Shown in pieces: positions 52,550 to 62,900 of a DNA stretch of 64,000 nucleotides. The DNA lies in assembly GCF_022344005.1 (NCBI RefSeq), contig NZ_CP092196.1:124001-188000 (forward strand), in the 5' to 3' direction. The translations under genes were made by a program, and so were the position numbers. The stretch comes from Deinococcus sp. KNUC1210 (GTDB taxonomy: Bacteria; Deinococcota; Deinococci; Deinococcales; Deinococcaceae). Numbering within the stretch: position 1 is the first letter of the stretch; the number at the start of each line of letters is the position of its first letter. The notes below the pieces were generated by a model. That model saw nothing but the letters and a program-made list of their open reading frames with translations. It was not told the origin of the DNA and did no database searches.

Positions 52550-52578
52550 AATATAGCCCGGTATGCACTGGAAGTCAA
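52550..52578 (-). promoter_or_regulatory. Near-consensus sigma-70 promoter on the minus strand
   Basis: TTGACT (minus strand, 52578-52573), 17 bases, TATATT (52555-52550). It points to the MFS remnant, with the terminator hairpin in between. The only canonical two-box promoter that I noticed in the window. Confidence 0.65.
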
Positions 52579-52651
52579 TCGTATCCGTCACTTGCACATC
52601 TCTATACCCCAATTGTGACTCCACACGGGACCGTCTGGCAGAATCAGCACG

Positions 52652-53146
52652 ATGAAGCCTCTGTCTATTCCGTTGGTGATGCTGGGTGTCATTTTCTGTG
52701 CATGTAGCCCGACATTGACCACGTCCTCTGTGCAATCTGTGACGTCACCGAGTTCATCCCTCCTCTCGTTTTCCTGCCGAGGCACCAGCAAGGGCACCTT
52801 TACCTCTGTGCCGGCCACCCTGGCCTTCAATGTTGATCCGAGGAATGGCGTGTTGAGCGGCTCGTTCTCCAGCAACGGCACGCCCTTTCAGGCTACAGGC
52901 ACCGGGATCTCCACATCGCAGGGCCTCGATCTTGAGGCGAGTGTGTTCAGTGGGACCAGCGGCGGCATTTCAGGCAGCGTGGGCGCTGGCATCGGGAACT
53001 TCCAGACAGGACCGCACGTCGGTGCCACCATGCAAAACGGCTCGACTGGCCTGGTCAGTGGACACCTGGATGTCGCTGGTCACTTTACCGGACGCTACAA
53101 GGCCAACATCAGCAACTACACCCTGGCCCTCATCTGTAGCCGATAG
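52652..53146 (+). CDS. Small lipoprotein
   Basis: A protein of 164 aa from ATG 52652. Signal MKPLSIPLVMLGVIFCACSP with a lipobox-like FCAC. The mature part is Ser/Thr/Gly-rich and beta-rich (FNVDPRNGVLSGSFSSNGTP, GNFQTGPHVGATMQNGSTGL), reminiscent of transferrin-binding/lipoprotein barrels but unassigned. Confidence 0.72.
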   Translation: MKPLSIPLVMLGVIFCACSPTLTTSSVQSVTSPSSSLLSFSCRGTSKGTFTSVPATLAFNVDPRNGVLSGSFSSNGTPFQATGTGISTSQGLDLEASVFSGTSGGISGSVGAGIGNFQTGPHVGATMQNGSTGLVSGHLDVAGHFTGRYKANISNYTLALICSR

Positions 53147-53218
53147 CGCACCGAAAAAGGCGCCCCGTTCTCGCGTGCCAGCCACTCTGGTTTAAGCCCA
53201 CTGGAACCGTGCCGGGTC

Positions 53219-53273
53219 CTGAGAGCTCGATTCCTGTGGAAAGCGGTCGCAGAGCCAACGAGGCTCTCAGGAA
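53219..53273 (+). repeat. Inverted repeat between convergent genes
   Basis: CCTGAGAGC-TCG and CGA-GGCTCTCAGG pair across about 30 bases. It lies between the convergent lipoprotein and hydrolase genes and may end transcription from either side. Confidence 0.45.
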
Positions 53274-53302
53274 CTGAAGACCGAGCGCCCACCTCTCTTG
53301 CC

Positions 53303-54031
53303 CTACAGCAGGTCCAGAAAGCGCTGCAACTCGCTCAGGAAGATACCGGGCGCCTCCTGGGGAAATCCGTGCCCGACGCCTTGGAGCAGGCTGACCGGTA
53401 CATTGAGCGCCTTGCCCTGTGCCGTCACCCGTTCGGGCGTGATGAGCAGGTCAAGCTCTCCGCCCAGTATCAGCGTCGGCAGGCCCGTCAGCGTTTCCGG
53501 GGCGACGCTCCAGGCTGCCAGCGCCCGGGCATTGCCGCTATACAGAGCCGGCGCCATGCGGGCTGCGTCCTGAAGAAGGTGCCTGAAATTGTCCGGTCTG
53601 CCTGAAGGAAACAGCGCCTCTAGGCTCAGGTTGAGTAGCGCAGCGTTCGCGGGCAGCTGTTCCAGAACTGGGTACTGCGCTTCGGGTGTGACCAGGCCAG
53701 TCAGGGGCGCGCTCGCGGCCAGCACCAGCCCGGCGTAGGCGTCCGGAGCGCGGCTGGCTGCCTCCAGCACCACCGCCCCGCCCAGCGAATGCCCGAGCAG
53801 CACCGGGCGCTCCAGCCTGTGTGCGGCCACGTACTGCGTCAGCCAGTCGGCATACCGCGCAATGCTGACCTCTCCGCTGTGCGGCGTTCCAGCGAATCCT
53901 GGCAGATCGGGGGTATGGACTTCCCAGCCCACGGGTGGGACGGCCCGCAGGTCAGTCCACCAGGCCGAGGAAGCGAAGTTGCCGTGAACGGCGATCAGAT
54001 GGCGGGACGCAGGACGCTGCAGGTGGGTCAT
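53303..54031 (-). CDS. Alpha/beta hydrolase
   Basis: A protein of 242 aa from ATG 54031, overlapping the stop of the MetX-like gene (ATGA). AVHGNFASSAWW (oxyanion HG motif), LLGHSLGGAV (nucleophile GHSLGG), LGGELDLL (acid) and GVGHGFPQEAP (His) complete a typical alpha/beta hydrolase. Cytosolic. Co-transcribed with the MetX-like enzyme, so it may work on a related ester or thioester; substrate unknown. Confidence 0.88.
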   Translation of the reverse strand: MTHLQRPASRHLIAVHGNFASSAWWTDLRAVPPVGWEVHTPDLPGFAGTPHSGEVSIARYADWLTQYVAAHRLERPVLLGHSLGGAVVLEAASRAPDAYAGLVLAASAPLTGLVTPEAQYPVLEQLPANAALLNLSLEALFPSGRPDNFRHLLQDAARMAPALYSGNARALAAWSVAPETLTGLPTLILGGELDLLITPERVTAQGKALNVPVSLLQGVGHGFPQEAPGIFLSELQRFLDLL

Positions 54032-55118
54032 GACGCTCCTGTCGGTGAATGGTCTGCGCTGACCGGACTCGGTGAGGCCAGCAGGTCGCGGAGTGCGCCC
54101 TCGAAGGCGTGGGTGTCGCTCAGCCCGCCCAGATGACCGTCGACCGAAGCGTATTCGATGTGGCGGTGATCGACGCCCGCCGCGTTCGACGCCCGCGCGA
54201 AATCCGCCATCTCGCGGCTGGGAAAGAAGCCGTCTCCCACGACATTGGCGCTCAGCAGCCGCAGGCCAGCAGCTCGCCAGCGGGAAAAGAGGAGCTCCAG
54301 CGGGGCAATCTGCCGCAGGTCGTGGGTGAGCACCACGCGGGCGATATCACGGATGTGGCTCAGGCTGGCGGTCTGCATGCGTTCGTGCAGATAGGGCGTC
54401 AGGGCGCCGGGGGCATAGCCGTGCTCGATGCCCTCGGCGCCCAATCCGAACAGCGTGATGAGCCGCAGCGCACCCTCCAGGCCACCCGACGCCGAAACGT
54501 CGTGCAGGAGCGGGCTGAACACGTCCAGCAGCACCGGGCCTGCATACGGGCTGGTCACGATGGCGGCGACGCGGGGGGCCAGGTCGGGTGTGCGGGCCGC
54601 CCACTGGAGCGCCTGCATTCCCCGAAGCTGGGACCGATCACCGCGTGCCAGCGGGCCGCCCCCAGGAAGTGCAGCAGGTCCCGCTGTGCGGCGTGCAGAT
54701 CGGCAAAGTTCCAGGCGGGGAAGCGCTCGCCCCAGGGAATGCCCGCAGGGTCCAGGGTGTCCGGCCCGCTCGTGATCACCTGCGGATCAAGGGCCTGGAC
54801 ATTGGACGGAGTATTCATGCAGACCACGTAGTAGCGGTCGGTGTCGATGGCTCGCCCCGGCCCGATCAGTCCTTCCCACCAGCCCGGCGCGTCGTCCGGT
54901 GTGGCCCGGTGCGCCCGCGTGGTCCCGGTGTAATAGTGGCAGATCAGCACGGCATTCTCGCGCTGCGGGGAAAGGTGGCCCCAGCTCTGGACGCCCAGCC
55001 GCACCGGCACGCCCGAACGGGGCAGCAACGTTTCCAGCACGAACGCCCCCGGCCCGGCCGTGACAGCTCCGCCCGTCCTGGGTTCGGCACCGACTTGCGT
55101 ATTCCGGTCTTCTGACAT
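54028..55118 (-). pseudogene. MetX-like (homoserine O-acetyltransferase family) alpha/beta hydrolase, frameshifted
   Basis: From ATG 55118: MSEDRNTQVGAEPRTGGAVT, YGT-type VLICHYYTGTTRAH, YVVCMNTPSNVQALDP, ending ARWHAVIGPSFG. The next codons should be GMQALQWA; this continues in another frame from 54618 (MQALQWAARTPDLAPRVAAI) to the stop at 54028. The break is a four-base G run (54620-54623) where five G would restore the frame, exactly at the nucleophile elbow GPSFGG. The rest is intact, so a recent mutation or a read error is likely. GHLGGLSDTHAFE carries the expected His. Confidence 0.8.
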
Positions 55119-55176
55119 CGGGTCCAGGGTAGAGAGGGGGCGTTACGCTGTCGTCACAGCGTCGCCGGGCCACGCG

Positions 55177-55210
55177 GTGTAACACGGGTGTAACTGCCCG
55201 GGCGTACACT
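55177..55210 (+). promoter_or_regulatory. SARP-type double heptad box and -10 of the ABC importer operon
   Basis: GTGTAAC (55177-55183) and GTGTAAC (55188-55194) are direct repeats with an 11-bp period; 10 bases later comes TACACT (55205-55210). The same arrangement (GTGTAGC, CTGTAAC, 10 bases, TAGAGT) precedes the SDR gene at 62929-62962. The box covers the -35 position, as expected for an activator. Confidence 0.65.
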
Positions 55211-55220
55211 CGCCAGGATT

Positions 55221-56381
55221 ATGAAAACACTGTTGATGACGGTCGGGCTGCTCGCGCTGTCCAGTGCAGGTGCGGTGAAGGTCGGGGTGCTGCTGCCGCT
55301 TTCTGGGGCGAGCAGCGTCACGGGGCAGGCGGCCAGAAACGGGTATCAGTTGGCCCTCGACGAGATCAACAAGGCGGGCGGCGTGCTCGGTAAACCGCTG
55401 GAACTGGCTATCTCCGACGACGGCAGTTCGCCCGCCAAGGCAGTGCCCGAGTTCGTCAAGCTGGTCACGGTGGACAAGGTGGACTTTATGGCAGGCGGCG
55501 TCAGCAGCGCCACCAGCATTGCCATTTCAGGCCCGGCCAAGCAGTACAACACCTTCATGGCCTGGATCGGAGCGGCAGCGGTGCCGGTCGAGGACGCCTT
55601 TGCGGACGACAAGTACTTCTTTCACTATCATCCCTGGGCTTATTACAACTTCGAAGCCATCCTGAGTTACTTCCGCTATCTGAAGACCTACAAGGGAGCC
55701 AAAAACATCGCCATCGCCTATGAGGACGGCCCCTTCGGATCGGCGGGCATCGATGCGACCGTGGCGGCCTTCAAGAAAGCGGGCTTCAACGTGGTGCTGA
55801 CCGAAAAATTCAAGACCGGGAGCGGCAATTTCGGGCCACTGGTGAGCAAGGCCAAGGCCGCCAATCCTGATATTCTGTACTGGATCGGGTACGACACGGA
55901 CGCCCTGCCGCTCGCCACCGAAGTGAAGCAGCAGAATCTGAAACTGGGCATGCTGTACGGCACGCCGCCGAGCTGGCCGGTCGGCTTCGAAAAGAATCCG
56001 CTGGCAGACAATGTGGCCGGGCTGAGTCTGTGGCTGCCCAGCAGTCCGCAGGCCGAAAGCCGCAAGTTCGTGGCTGCCTACAAGGCCAAGTACGGCACCG
56101 TGACCGACGAGTATTTCGCGCCGCTCGCCTACGTCAATCTCAAGACGCTGGCGGCGGCGATCAACCGGGCGGGTAGCACCGACAAAGACGCGGTTGCTGC
56201 CGAACTAGCCAAGACCAACGTGCCCACGCCCTTTGGCCCCCTGACGTTCAGCAGGAGCAACAAGACCCAGTACCAGGGCTTCAAGGCGGGCAACTGGCTG
56301 CACTTCCAGTTCCAGGGCGACGCCCGCGTGCCCGTCTTTCCGATCAAATTCGCGCAGAAGCCGATGGTGTACAACAAGTAG
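55221..56381 (+). CDS. ABC importer substrate-binding protein, branched-chain amino acid type
   Basis: A protein of 386 aa from ATG 55221 (CCAGGAT site). Signal peptide MKTLLMTVGLLALSSAGA. The mature part is a Leu/Ile/Val-binding (peripla_BP_6) fold: VKVGVLLPLSGASSVTGQAA, LALDEINKAGGVLGKPLELA, AGGVSSATSIAISGPAKQYN and KKAGFNVVLTEKFKTGSGNF. It captures the solute for the permeases encoded downstream. The ligand may be an amino acid, amide or short organic acid. First gene of the importer operon. Confidence 0.9.
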   Translation: MKTLLMTVGLLALSSAGAVKVGVLLPLSGASSVTGQAARNGYQLALDEINKAGGVLGKPLELAISDDGSSPAKAVPEFVKLVTVDKVDFMAGGVSSATSIAISGPAKQYNTFMAWIGAAAVPVEDAFADDKYFFHYHPWAYYNFEAILSYFRYLKTYKGAKNIAIAYEDGPFGSAGIDATVAAFKKAGFNVVLTEKFKTGSGNFGPLVSKAKAANPDILYWIGYDTDALPLATEVKQQNLKLGMLYGTPPSWPVGFEKNPLADNVAGLSLWLPSSPQAESRKFVAAYKAKYGTVTDEYFAPLAYVNLKTLAAAINRAGSTDKDAVAAELAKTNVPTPFGPLTFSRSNKTQYQGFKAGNWLHFQFQGDARVPVFPIKFAQKPMVYNK

Positions 56382-56519
56382 ACCCGGGCAACACAGGTTC
56401 AGGGTCGCCCGGCGCGGATCGGGGCGGCCCTGTCGTCTTCCAGTACGGGGCGCTCCAGCCTGCTGTCCATCCCGGCGGCAGTTCAGATCGGCGCAGCTTC
56501 CATTTCCTTCGGAGAGTTC

Positions 56520-57380
56520 ATGAATCTCTTTCTGCAAACCCTGCTCAACGGTCTGCTTCAGAGCGGCCTGTATGCCCTGGTGGCGTCTGGGCTCGCCCTG
56601 GCAGTGGGCGTGCTGGGCATCGTCAATTTCGCGCACGGCGAGTACCTGATGATCGGGGCCTTTCTGGCGTGGGCAGCGAGCACCTATCTGGGCCTCGATC
56701 CGCTGCTGGCGCTGCCGCTGGTGGCCGCCGCCGTGTTCGCGGTGGGTGCCCTGACCTACCGTGTCAGCATCCGGCATGTGCTGCTGGCCCCGGAACTCAA
56801 CCAGATGCTCCTGACCTTCGGGCTCGGCATTCTGCTTCAGAATCTGGCCCTGATGCTGCTGGGGGGCAACACCCGCACCGTCAGCACGCCGTATCAGGCG
56901 AGCAGCCTGCAACTGGGAAGCCTGAGCATCGGTGGCCCCAAGGCCATCGCCTTCGGACTGGCGGCCCTGATTCTGGGAGCGCTGTATACGGTGCTGTACC
57001 GCACCAGCCTGGGCCGTCAGATGCGGGCCGTCGCTCAGAATCGCCGGGGCGCACAGCTGATCGGCATTCATGTCGACCGCGTGTATCTGATCGCCTTCAG
57101 TGTCAGTTGCGGGCTGGCGGCGGTGGCGGGCGTACTCGTCAGTGTGCTGCTGTTCGCCTCGCCCACCGTGGGGCTGGTCTTCGCCCTCAAAGCCTTTGCC
57201 ATCATCGTGATGGCGGGCCTGGGCAACCTGACGGGCGTGCTGTGGGCCTCCGTGACGCTCGGTGTCGCGGAAGCCCTGGTGCAGACCTATGTGCCGGGCG
57301 GCGGCGGCTGGAGCGACGCCGTGTTCTTCCTGATGATCTTCGGCACGCTGGTCGTGCGCTCGTTCCGGGGTGCGCGGTGA
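56520..57380 (+). CDS. livH: ABC importer permease, LivH type
   Basis: A protein of 286 aa with eight or so membrane helices. It begins MNLFLQTLLNGLLQSGLYAL and has GVLGIVNFAHGEYLMIGAFL, the LivH signature, and the EAA-like loop AVAQNRRGAQLIGIHVDRVY. It forms the membrane channel with LivM. It lies 138 bp after the binding-protein gene; its stop overlaps the GTG of livM. Confidence 0.92.
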   Translation: MNLFLQTLLNGLLQSGLYALVASGLALAVGVLGIVNFAHGEYLMIGAFLAWAASTYLGLDPLLALPLVAAAVFAVGALTYRVSIRHVLLAPELNQMLLTFGLGILLQNLALMLLGGNTRTVSTPYQASSLQLGSLSIGGPKAIAFGLAALILGALYTVLYRTSLGRQMRAVAQNRRGAQLIGIHVDRVYLIAFSVSCGLAAVAGVLVSVLLFASPTVGLVFALKAFAIIVMAGLGNLTGVLWASVTLGVAEALVQTYVPGGGGWSDAVFFLMIFGTLVVRSFRGAR

Positions 57381-58353
57381 GTGCGGCCACGCGGCCCGAA
57401 CGCCCAGCGCGGGGCGTGGTCACGGCCCGGCGTTCACTGACGCTGCTCGGCCTCTACGCCGTGCTGGCTATCGCCGTTCCGTTCCTGCCGCTCGGAGACA
57501 GGGCCGACTACCTGCTGCAGATCGCGTTCTTCACGCTGGTCGCGGGCATTCTGGCGCTGTCGTGGGACATTCTGGCCCGCAGCGGTCAGGTGAGCCTCGC
57601 GCACGCCGCCTTCTACGGGCTGGGCGCCTACGGGTACGCGCTGCTGCTCAAGGCTGGCGTGCCCTGGGGAGCGGCCATGCCGCTGGCGTCCCTGCTGGCG
57701 GGTGTCGTCAGTCTGGTGCTGGGCGCTGTCACCATGCGCCTGAACGGCATCTATTTCGCCATCGCCACGCTGGCCTTCACCGAGGTCGTTCGCACCATCA
57801 TCCAGAATCTGCCGGAAGCGGTGGCGGGCGGAGCGACCGGACTGCTGGTGCCCGCGCTGCTGGGGGAAATGCACGGGGACAGTACTTTCTGGCGCTCGCT
57901 CTGCTGGGCCTGACGGCGGCGGTGAGTCTGGCCGTCAGACTCAGCCGGCTGCACCCCGCGTTTGCGGCGATCCGCCAGGGCGAGGAGACGGCGCGGGTGC
58001 TGGGCGTGCCGGTGGCCCGCTACAAGCTGCTGGCCTTCTTCATCAGTTCGTCGCTGGCGGCCCTGGGGGGCGTGCTGTTCGCGGGCAAGACCTTCTTCAT
58101 CAATCCGCTGGAAACCTTCAGCCTCGCCAATTCGATTGCCCCGCTCACCACCAGCATCTTCGGCGGCCTGTACACCACGCTGGGGCCGGTCCTGGGAGCC
58201 ACGGTGCTGCGGCTGGCCGAGGAACTGCTGCACAGCGCGGTGCAGAACGGCTATCTGGTGGTGTACGGTCTGGTGCTGATTCTCAGCATTCTGTGGCTGC
58301 CACGCGGCCTGATGGGTCTGCTGCGCCGTGGCAGAGCCGGAGGTGACCTGTGA
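57377..58353 (+). pseudogene. livM: ABC importer permease, LivM type, with one-base frameshift
   Basis: GTG 57377 overlaps the livH stop (GTGA). Frame 1 gives SAATRPERPARGVVTARRSL, ALSWDILARSGQVSLAHAAF, YGLGAYGYALLLKAG and ends after GEMHGDS. The LivM C-terminus GQYFLALALLGLTAAVSLAV, FAAIRQGEETARVLGVPVAR and SIFGGLYTTLGPVLGATVLR is in another frame. The break is GGGG at 57875-57878, where GGGGG would restore the reading. Everything else in the operon is intact, so an assembly error or a very recent or phase-variable change is possible. Confidence 0.85.
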
Positions 58354-59123
58354 AGGCGGGCACGGCTGGCCCCAGCGTGGTCCTGAGCGCCGAAGGTCTG
58401 AGCAAGCGCTTCGGCGGGCTGAAGGCGGTGCAGCAGGTGAGTTTCAAGGTCTACGCGGGCGAAATTCTGGCGGTGATCGGGCCGAACGGTGCCGGAAAGA
58501 CCACGCTGCTCAACCTGCTGTCGGGCGTTTATCGGCCCAGCGAGGGCCGCCTGATGCTGCTGGGCCGCGACATCACCCAGTGGGGCATGGAGGCCCGCTG
58601 TCACGCCGGACTGGGCCGCGCATTTCAGATCGTGCGGCCCTTCGGCGAGATGACAGTTCATGAGAACGTCACGGTGGGCGCACTGTTCGGTACACCCGGC
58701 ATGCGGCTGGCACAGGCCCGCGAGCTGGCACAGTCGCTGCTGGAACGTACCGGACTGGCAGGCCTCGCGGATCGTCCGGCCCACGAGCTGACACTGCTCC
58801 AGGACAAGCGGATGGAGGTGGCGCGGGCGCTGGCGACCCAGCCACAGGTGCTGCTGCTCGATGAGGTGATGGCCGGGCTTCGTCCTGCCGAGGCGCAGGA
58901 AGCCGTGGCCCTGGTGCGCTCGGTGCGGGACAGCGGGGTGAGCGTGCTGTTTATCGAACACATCATGCCGGTGGTGCGTGACCTGGCAGACCGGGTGGTG
59001 GTGATGGACCAGGGGCAGGTGATGGCCGAGGGAAGCTACCGCGACGTGACCAGCAATCCGCTGGTGGTCGCGGCGTACCTGGGGACAGAACCGGAACTGG
59101 GCTCCGGGGAGGTGCACGCATGA
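58350..59123 (+). CDS. livG: ABC importer ATPase, LivG type
   Basis: A protein of 257 aa from GTG 58350, overlapping the livM stop. Walker A IGPNGAGKTTLLNLLSG, Q-loop FQIVRPF, a signature region with ELTLLQDKRMEVARAL in place of the usual LSGGQ (as in LivG LSYGQQRRLEIARAL), Walker B VLLLDEVMAGL and the H-loop FIEHIM. The altered signature is still family-like but lacks the SxGQ core, which is unusual. Confidence 0.9.
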   Translation: MKAGTAGPSVVLSAEGLSKRFGGLKAVQQVSFKVYAGEILAVIGPNGAGKTTLLNLLSGVYRPSEGRLMLLGRDITQWGMEARCHAGLGRAFQIVRPFGEMTVHENVTVGALFGTPGMRLAQARELAQSLLERTGLAGLADRPAHELTLLQDKRMEVARALATQPQVLLLDEVMAGLRPAEAQEAVALVRSVRDSGVSVLFIEHIMPVVRDLADRVVVMDQGQVMAEGSYRDVTSNPLVVAAYLGTEPELGSGEVHA

Positions 59124-59851
59124 GCGCCGCCGGCAGAGGGCAGGCACTGGTGATTGAGCAGCTGGCTGCCGGATACGGCAAGGTGCAGGTGCTCTGGGAC
59201 GTGAATCTGAGCGTCGCGCCCGGCGAATTCGTGGCGGTGATCGGGGCCAACGGGGCGGGCAAGACCACCACCCTGCGGGCCGTGAGTGGCGTGGTGCGGC
59301 CCAGCGCTGGGCGCATCCTTCTGGGCGGCGTGGACATCACGCGGGCCTCACCCAGCAGGATCGTGGCTTCGGGCCTGGGGCATGTGCCGGAAGGCCGCGA
59401 ACTGTTTGCCCTGATGACCGTGCGTGAGAATCTGGAACTCGGCGCGGCGATGCGGGCTGAGGCACGGGCGCAGGTTTCCCAGACGCTCAGGCACGTGTAC
59501 ACGCTGTTTCCCCGCCTGGAAGAGCGGGCCGGGCAGCTGGCGGGCACGCTGTCGGGCGGTGAGCAGCAGATGGTGGCGGTGGGACGCGCCCTGATGGGCA
59601 GACCCAGCGTGCTGGTGGTGGACGAGCCGAGCCTGGGCCTGTCGCCACGCATGACCCAGACGGTCTTCGAGGCGCTCCGGGCGGTGCATGCCGAGGGCGT
59701 GACGGTGGTCCTCGTCGAGCAGAACGTGGGTCTGAGTCTGCGTCTGGCCGACCGCGCCTACGTGCTGGAAAACGGGCAGGTGGTGCGCGAGGGCGACAGC
59801 GCAGCGCTGCTGGCCGATCCGGCGGTGCGCGCCGCGTACCTGGCCCTGTGA
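59120..59851 (+). CDS. livF: ABC importer ATPase, LivF type
   Basis: A protein of 243 aa from ATG 59120 (ATGA overlap with livG). Walker A IGANGAGKTTTLRAVSG, LGHVPEGRELFALMTVRENL (the LivF Q-loop region), signature LSGGEQQMVAVGRALM, Walker B VLVVDEPSLGL and VLVEQNV. It carries the canonical signature that its partner LivG lacks, so the importer may use one strong and one degenerate ATP site. Confidence 0.93.
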   Translation: MSAAGRGQALVIEQLAAGYGKVQVLWDVNLSVAPGEFVAVIGANGAGKTTTLRAVSGVVRPSAGRILLGGVDITRASPSRIVASGLGHVPEGRELFALMTVRENLELGAAMRAEARAQVSQTLRHVYTLFPRLEERAGQLAGTLSGGEQQMVAVGRALMGRPSVLVVDEPSLGLSPRMTQTVFEALRAVHAEGVTVVLVEQNVGLSLRLADRAYVLENGQVVREGDSAALLADPAVRAAYLAL

Positions 59852-59907
59852 AGCGTTGACCTGTCGAGGCAGGGACGATGCCGGGCAGGGTGCTCTAGCA
59901 TTGCTCC

Positions 59908-62900
59908 GTGATCCCTCTTCCTGGCTGGCGCGACCTGACCTCGCTGCGCCGCACACGTCAACCCACTGTCCGGGGCGCCCTGGCGCGGCCCAGGGTGACC
60001 GCCCTGCTCGCTGCTGCCCGTGTGGGCGTGGTGGTGGCACCGGCCGGCTACGGGAAAACGACGGCGCTGACCGCGTTCCCAGGTCCACTGTGCTGGCTGA
60101 CCCTGGACGCCGACGACGCCGATCCGCAGGTGCTGGCGGCTGGACTGGCCCTGGCTGCCGAACCCCTGGCGGGCGGCGGCGCTCCGGCAGCCCTGCTGGA
60201 CGCTGGCGCCGCTCCCAGGCTGGTCGCTGCGCGGGTGGGCGATCTGCTGGAGCGCACCGGGGCAACCCTGGTCCTCGATGACGCGCACCATCTGACGCAT
60301 CCGCAGAGCGCGGAACTGCTCAGCCGCCTGCTGGGCGGGCCGGGTCAGCGCACCCGGCTGATCCTGCTGTCGCGGGTGCCGCTGACCCTGCCGGAACTGA
60401 CCCGCCTGGACGCGGCAGGCGAGGTGGCCCGGTTATCGGTCGCCGAACTGGCCTTCACGCCGCAGGAAGTCTCGGCGCTGGCGGCTGCACAGGGGCTGCA
60501 CCTGACACCCGCCGAGGTTCGCAGCGCCCATACGCTGACCGAAGGCTGGCCCATCGCGCTGCGCTTTCTGGTGCAGGCGGCGGTGCAGGGCCGCGTCCGC
60601 TTCGCTGCGCTGGATGATCTGCACAGCGACGCCCAGCTGGGCACCCTGTTCACGTATCTGGCACAGGAAGTGCTGGGGCCGCTCGATCCGGCGCTGCGAG
60701 CCCTGCTGACGCAGAGCAGTGTCTTCGAGGAACTCACCCCCGATCTGCTCCAGAGCGTGCTGGACGAGCGGCAGGCTGGGCAGCTGCTCGACGCGCTGGC
60801 GGGAAGTGGCACCTTTCTGACGCGCACGGGCGAGGTCTACCGCGCCCATCCACTGCTCCGCGCCCACCTGCGTGCTCAGCTCAGGCCGGAGGAGATCACG
60901 CGGCTGGCGGCCCGGGGTGCGGCGTTTTTCGAGGCCACCGGGCGGCCCCGGCGGGCGCTGGCAGCCCACCTGCAGGCGGGTCACGACACGCGGGCCGCCG
61001 AACTGCTGGCGCACCACGGACGCGACTGGCTGGCACAGGGGCGCACACATCTGGTCCTGCGCAGCGTGAATGCCGTGCCGCCTGCCGCGTGGACACCCAC
61101 GCTGTATGCCCTGGCCGGAGACGCGCTGCGGGCGTCGTCACGGTACGCCGAGGCACTCGCCCGGTACGCGCAGGCCTCCCCGCTCGACCGGGCGCTGGGG
61201 GAAGCGCGGGTGGCGCTCGACACGGTGCAGCCTGCACTGGCCTGGGACCCGCTGGCAACGGCAGCCCGCCTGATGGACGCTGCAGGACAGGCGGGGCTGC
61301 ACCGTCTCCAGGCCGAGAACCTGCTCAATGCCGGTCAGCTGGCAGACGCGCTGGCACTCGATCCGGAGCTGATCGGCGGTGCGCGCTACTGTCTGCGGTC
61401 GGGCAACCTGACGGCGGCCCTGCGTCTCGCCACCAGGGCCGCCCAGGGGGAAACAGGCGGTGAACGGGCGGCCCGGAATCACCGCGAGGGGCTGCTGCTG
61501 CTGAGTTTCCTTCAGGCGCTGCTGGGCCAGGGCGCCGAGGCCGAAGCGCGGGCACGCGAAGGACTGGCCGAGGGCGTGCGCCTGGAAAGTCCGTTCGTGC
61601 AGAGTCTGGCACTGGCGCGGCTGGGACACGCGCTGCTGATTCAGAATGACCTGACAGGTGCCGCGCAGGTGTACCGGGAGGCCTTTGAGATGGCGCGCGG
61701 CGTGGCAGGGCGGCTGCAGGTCGAACCGCTGATGGGGCTGACGGTGATCGCAGCCCGGTCGGGTGACGCTGGAAGCGCGAACGTCCAGCTTCAGGACGCG
61801 CTGGAACGCAGCAGCGGCGACCGCTACATGGCGGGCCTGCTGATGCTGTCGGCGGGCCTCGGGCAGCTGCAGGGCGGCTTTCCCGAACAGGCACAGGCCC
61901 GGCTGGGCGAGGCGCGGGCGTTGTTGGCCGGGATCGGAGACCGGTTTGGACAGGGGGCCGCCGAACTGGCCCTGTACGCTGCCGGCCGCACCCCGGAGCT
62001 TGCCGTGTCTGCGCGGGCTGCCGCCCTGCAGTACCCTTCACTCCTGGCGACGTATTCGCTGCTGTCTCCCTTTCCGGAGCGGGCGCAGCGAGCGGTGCTG
62101 CTGGCGCGGCTGGGCGAGGGCGCGAGTACGGAAGAGGCGTTGGCCCTGGGCGCCGTTGGCAGGGCGCTCGGATACGCGGCACTTCCGCGCCCGGATCAGG
62201 TGCCGGGATTTGAAGTCGACGTGCGGGTGCTGGGGCGACTGACGGTCAGCCGCAGCGGGCGCGAACAGCGAGACTGGGGCCGCGCCAAGGCCCGCGACCT
62301 GCTGCTGCTGCTGGCCCTGCATCCCGACGGTCTGGCCCGTGAGGTGGCCCAGGACCTGCTGTTTCCAGACGCTGATCCGCCTGTGGCCGAGCGCAATTTC
62401 CGGGTGATCCTGCATGCCCTGGGGCAGGTGCTGGAGGAAGGAGCCGTCAGTGGCACCTTTCTGGAACGCGGCGACTGGCTGCGGCTGCGCCCTTCCCCCG
62501 ATCTGCGGGTGGACATCCAGGCAGCCTGGGCCGTGCTGGGAAGCCCGGTGGGTTCAGCAGGCCGCCTGACCGAGCTGCTGGCCCTTCCGCTGCGACTGGC
62601 CGAGGTGGCGCTGGAAGGTGTGCAGGAAGCAGCGGCCCAGTATGTCAACCGGCTCTCGGACGCCCTGGTGGCCGAGGCGGCCGCTGCACTGGGCCACGGC
62701 GACAGCGAGCGCGCCATTCAGGCGGCAGAGCGGGCCTTGATGCTCGACCCGGCCCACGAGCCGGCAACACGGGTGCTGATGCGCTCCATGCATCTCGCGG
62801 GAAATCCTGCCGCTGTCGCCCGCAGATACAGTGCCCTGACCACCGCGCTGGCGAACCTGGGTCTGTCGCCCCTGCCGGAGACGGTGGCGCTCTACCGGGC

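Noticed and set aside
56669..57913. 414-codon plus-strand frame over livH and livM
   Set aside because: Its first part is an out-of-frame shadow of livH; only the part after 57377 is real (livM N-terminus).
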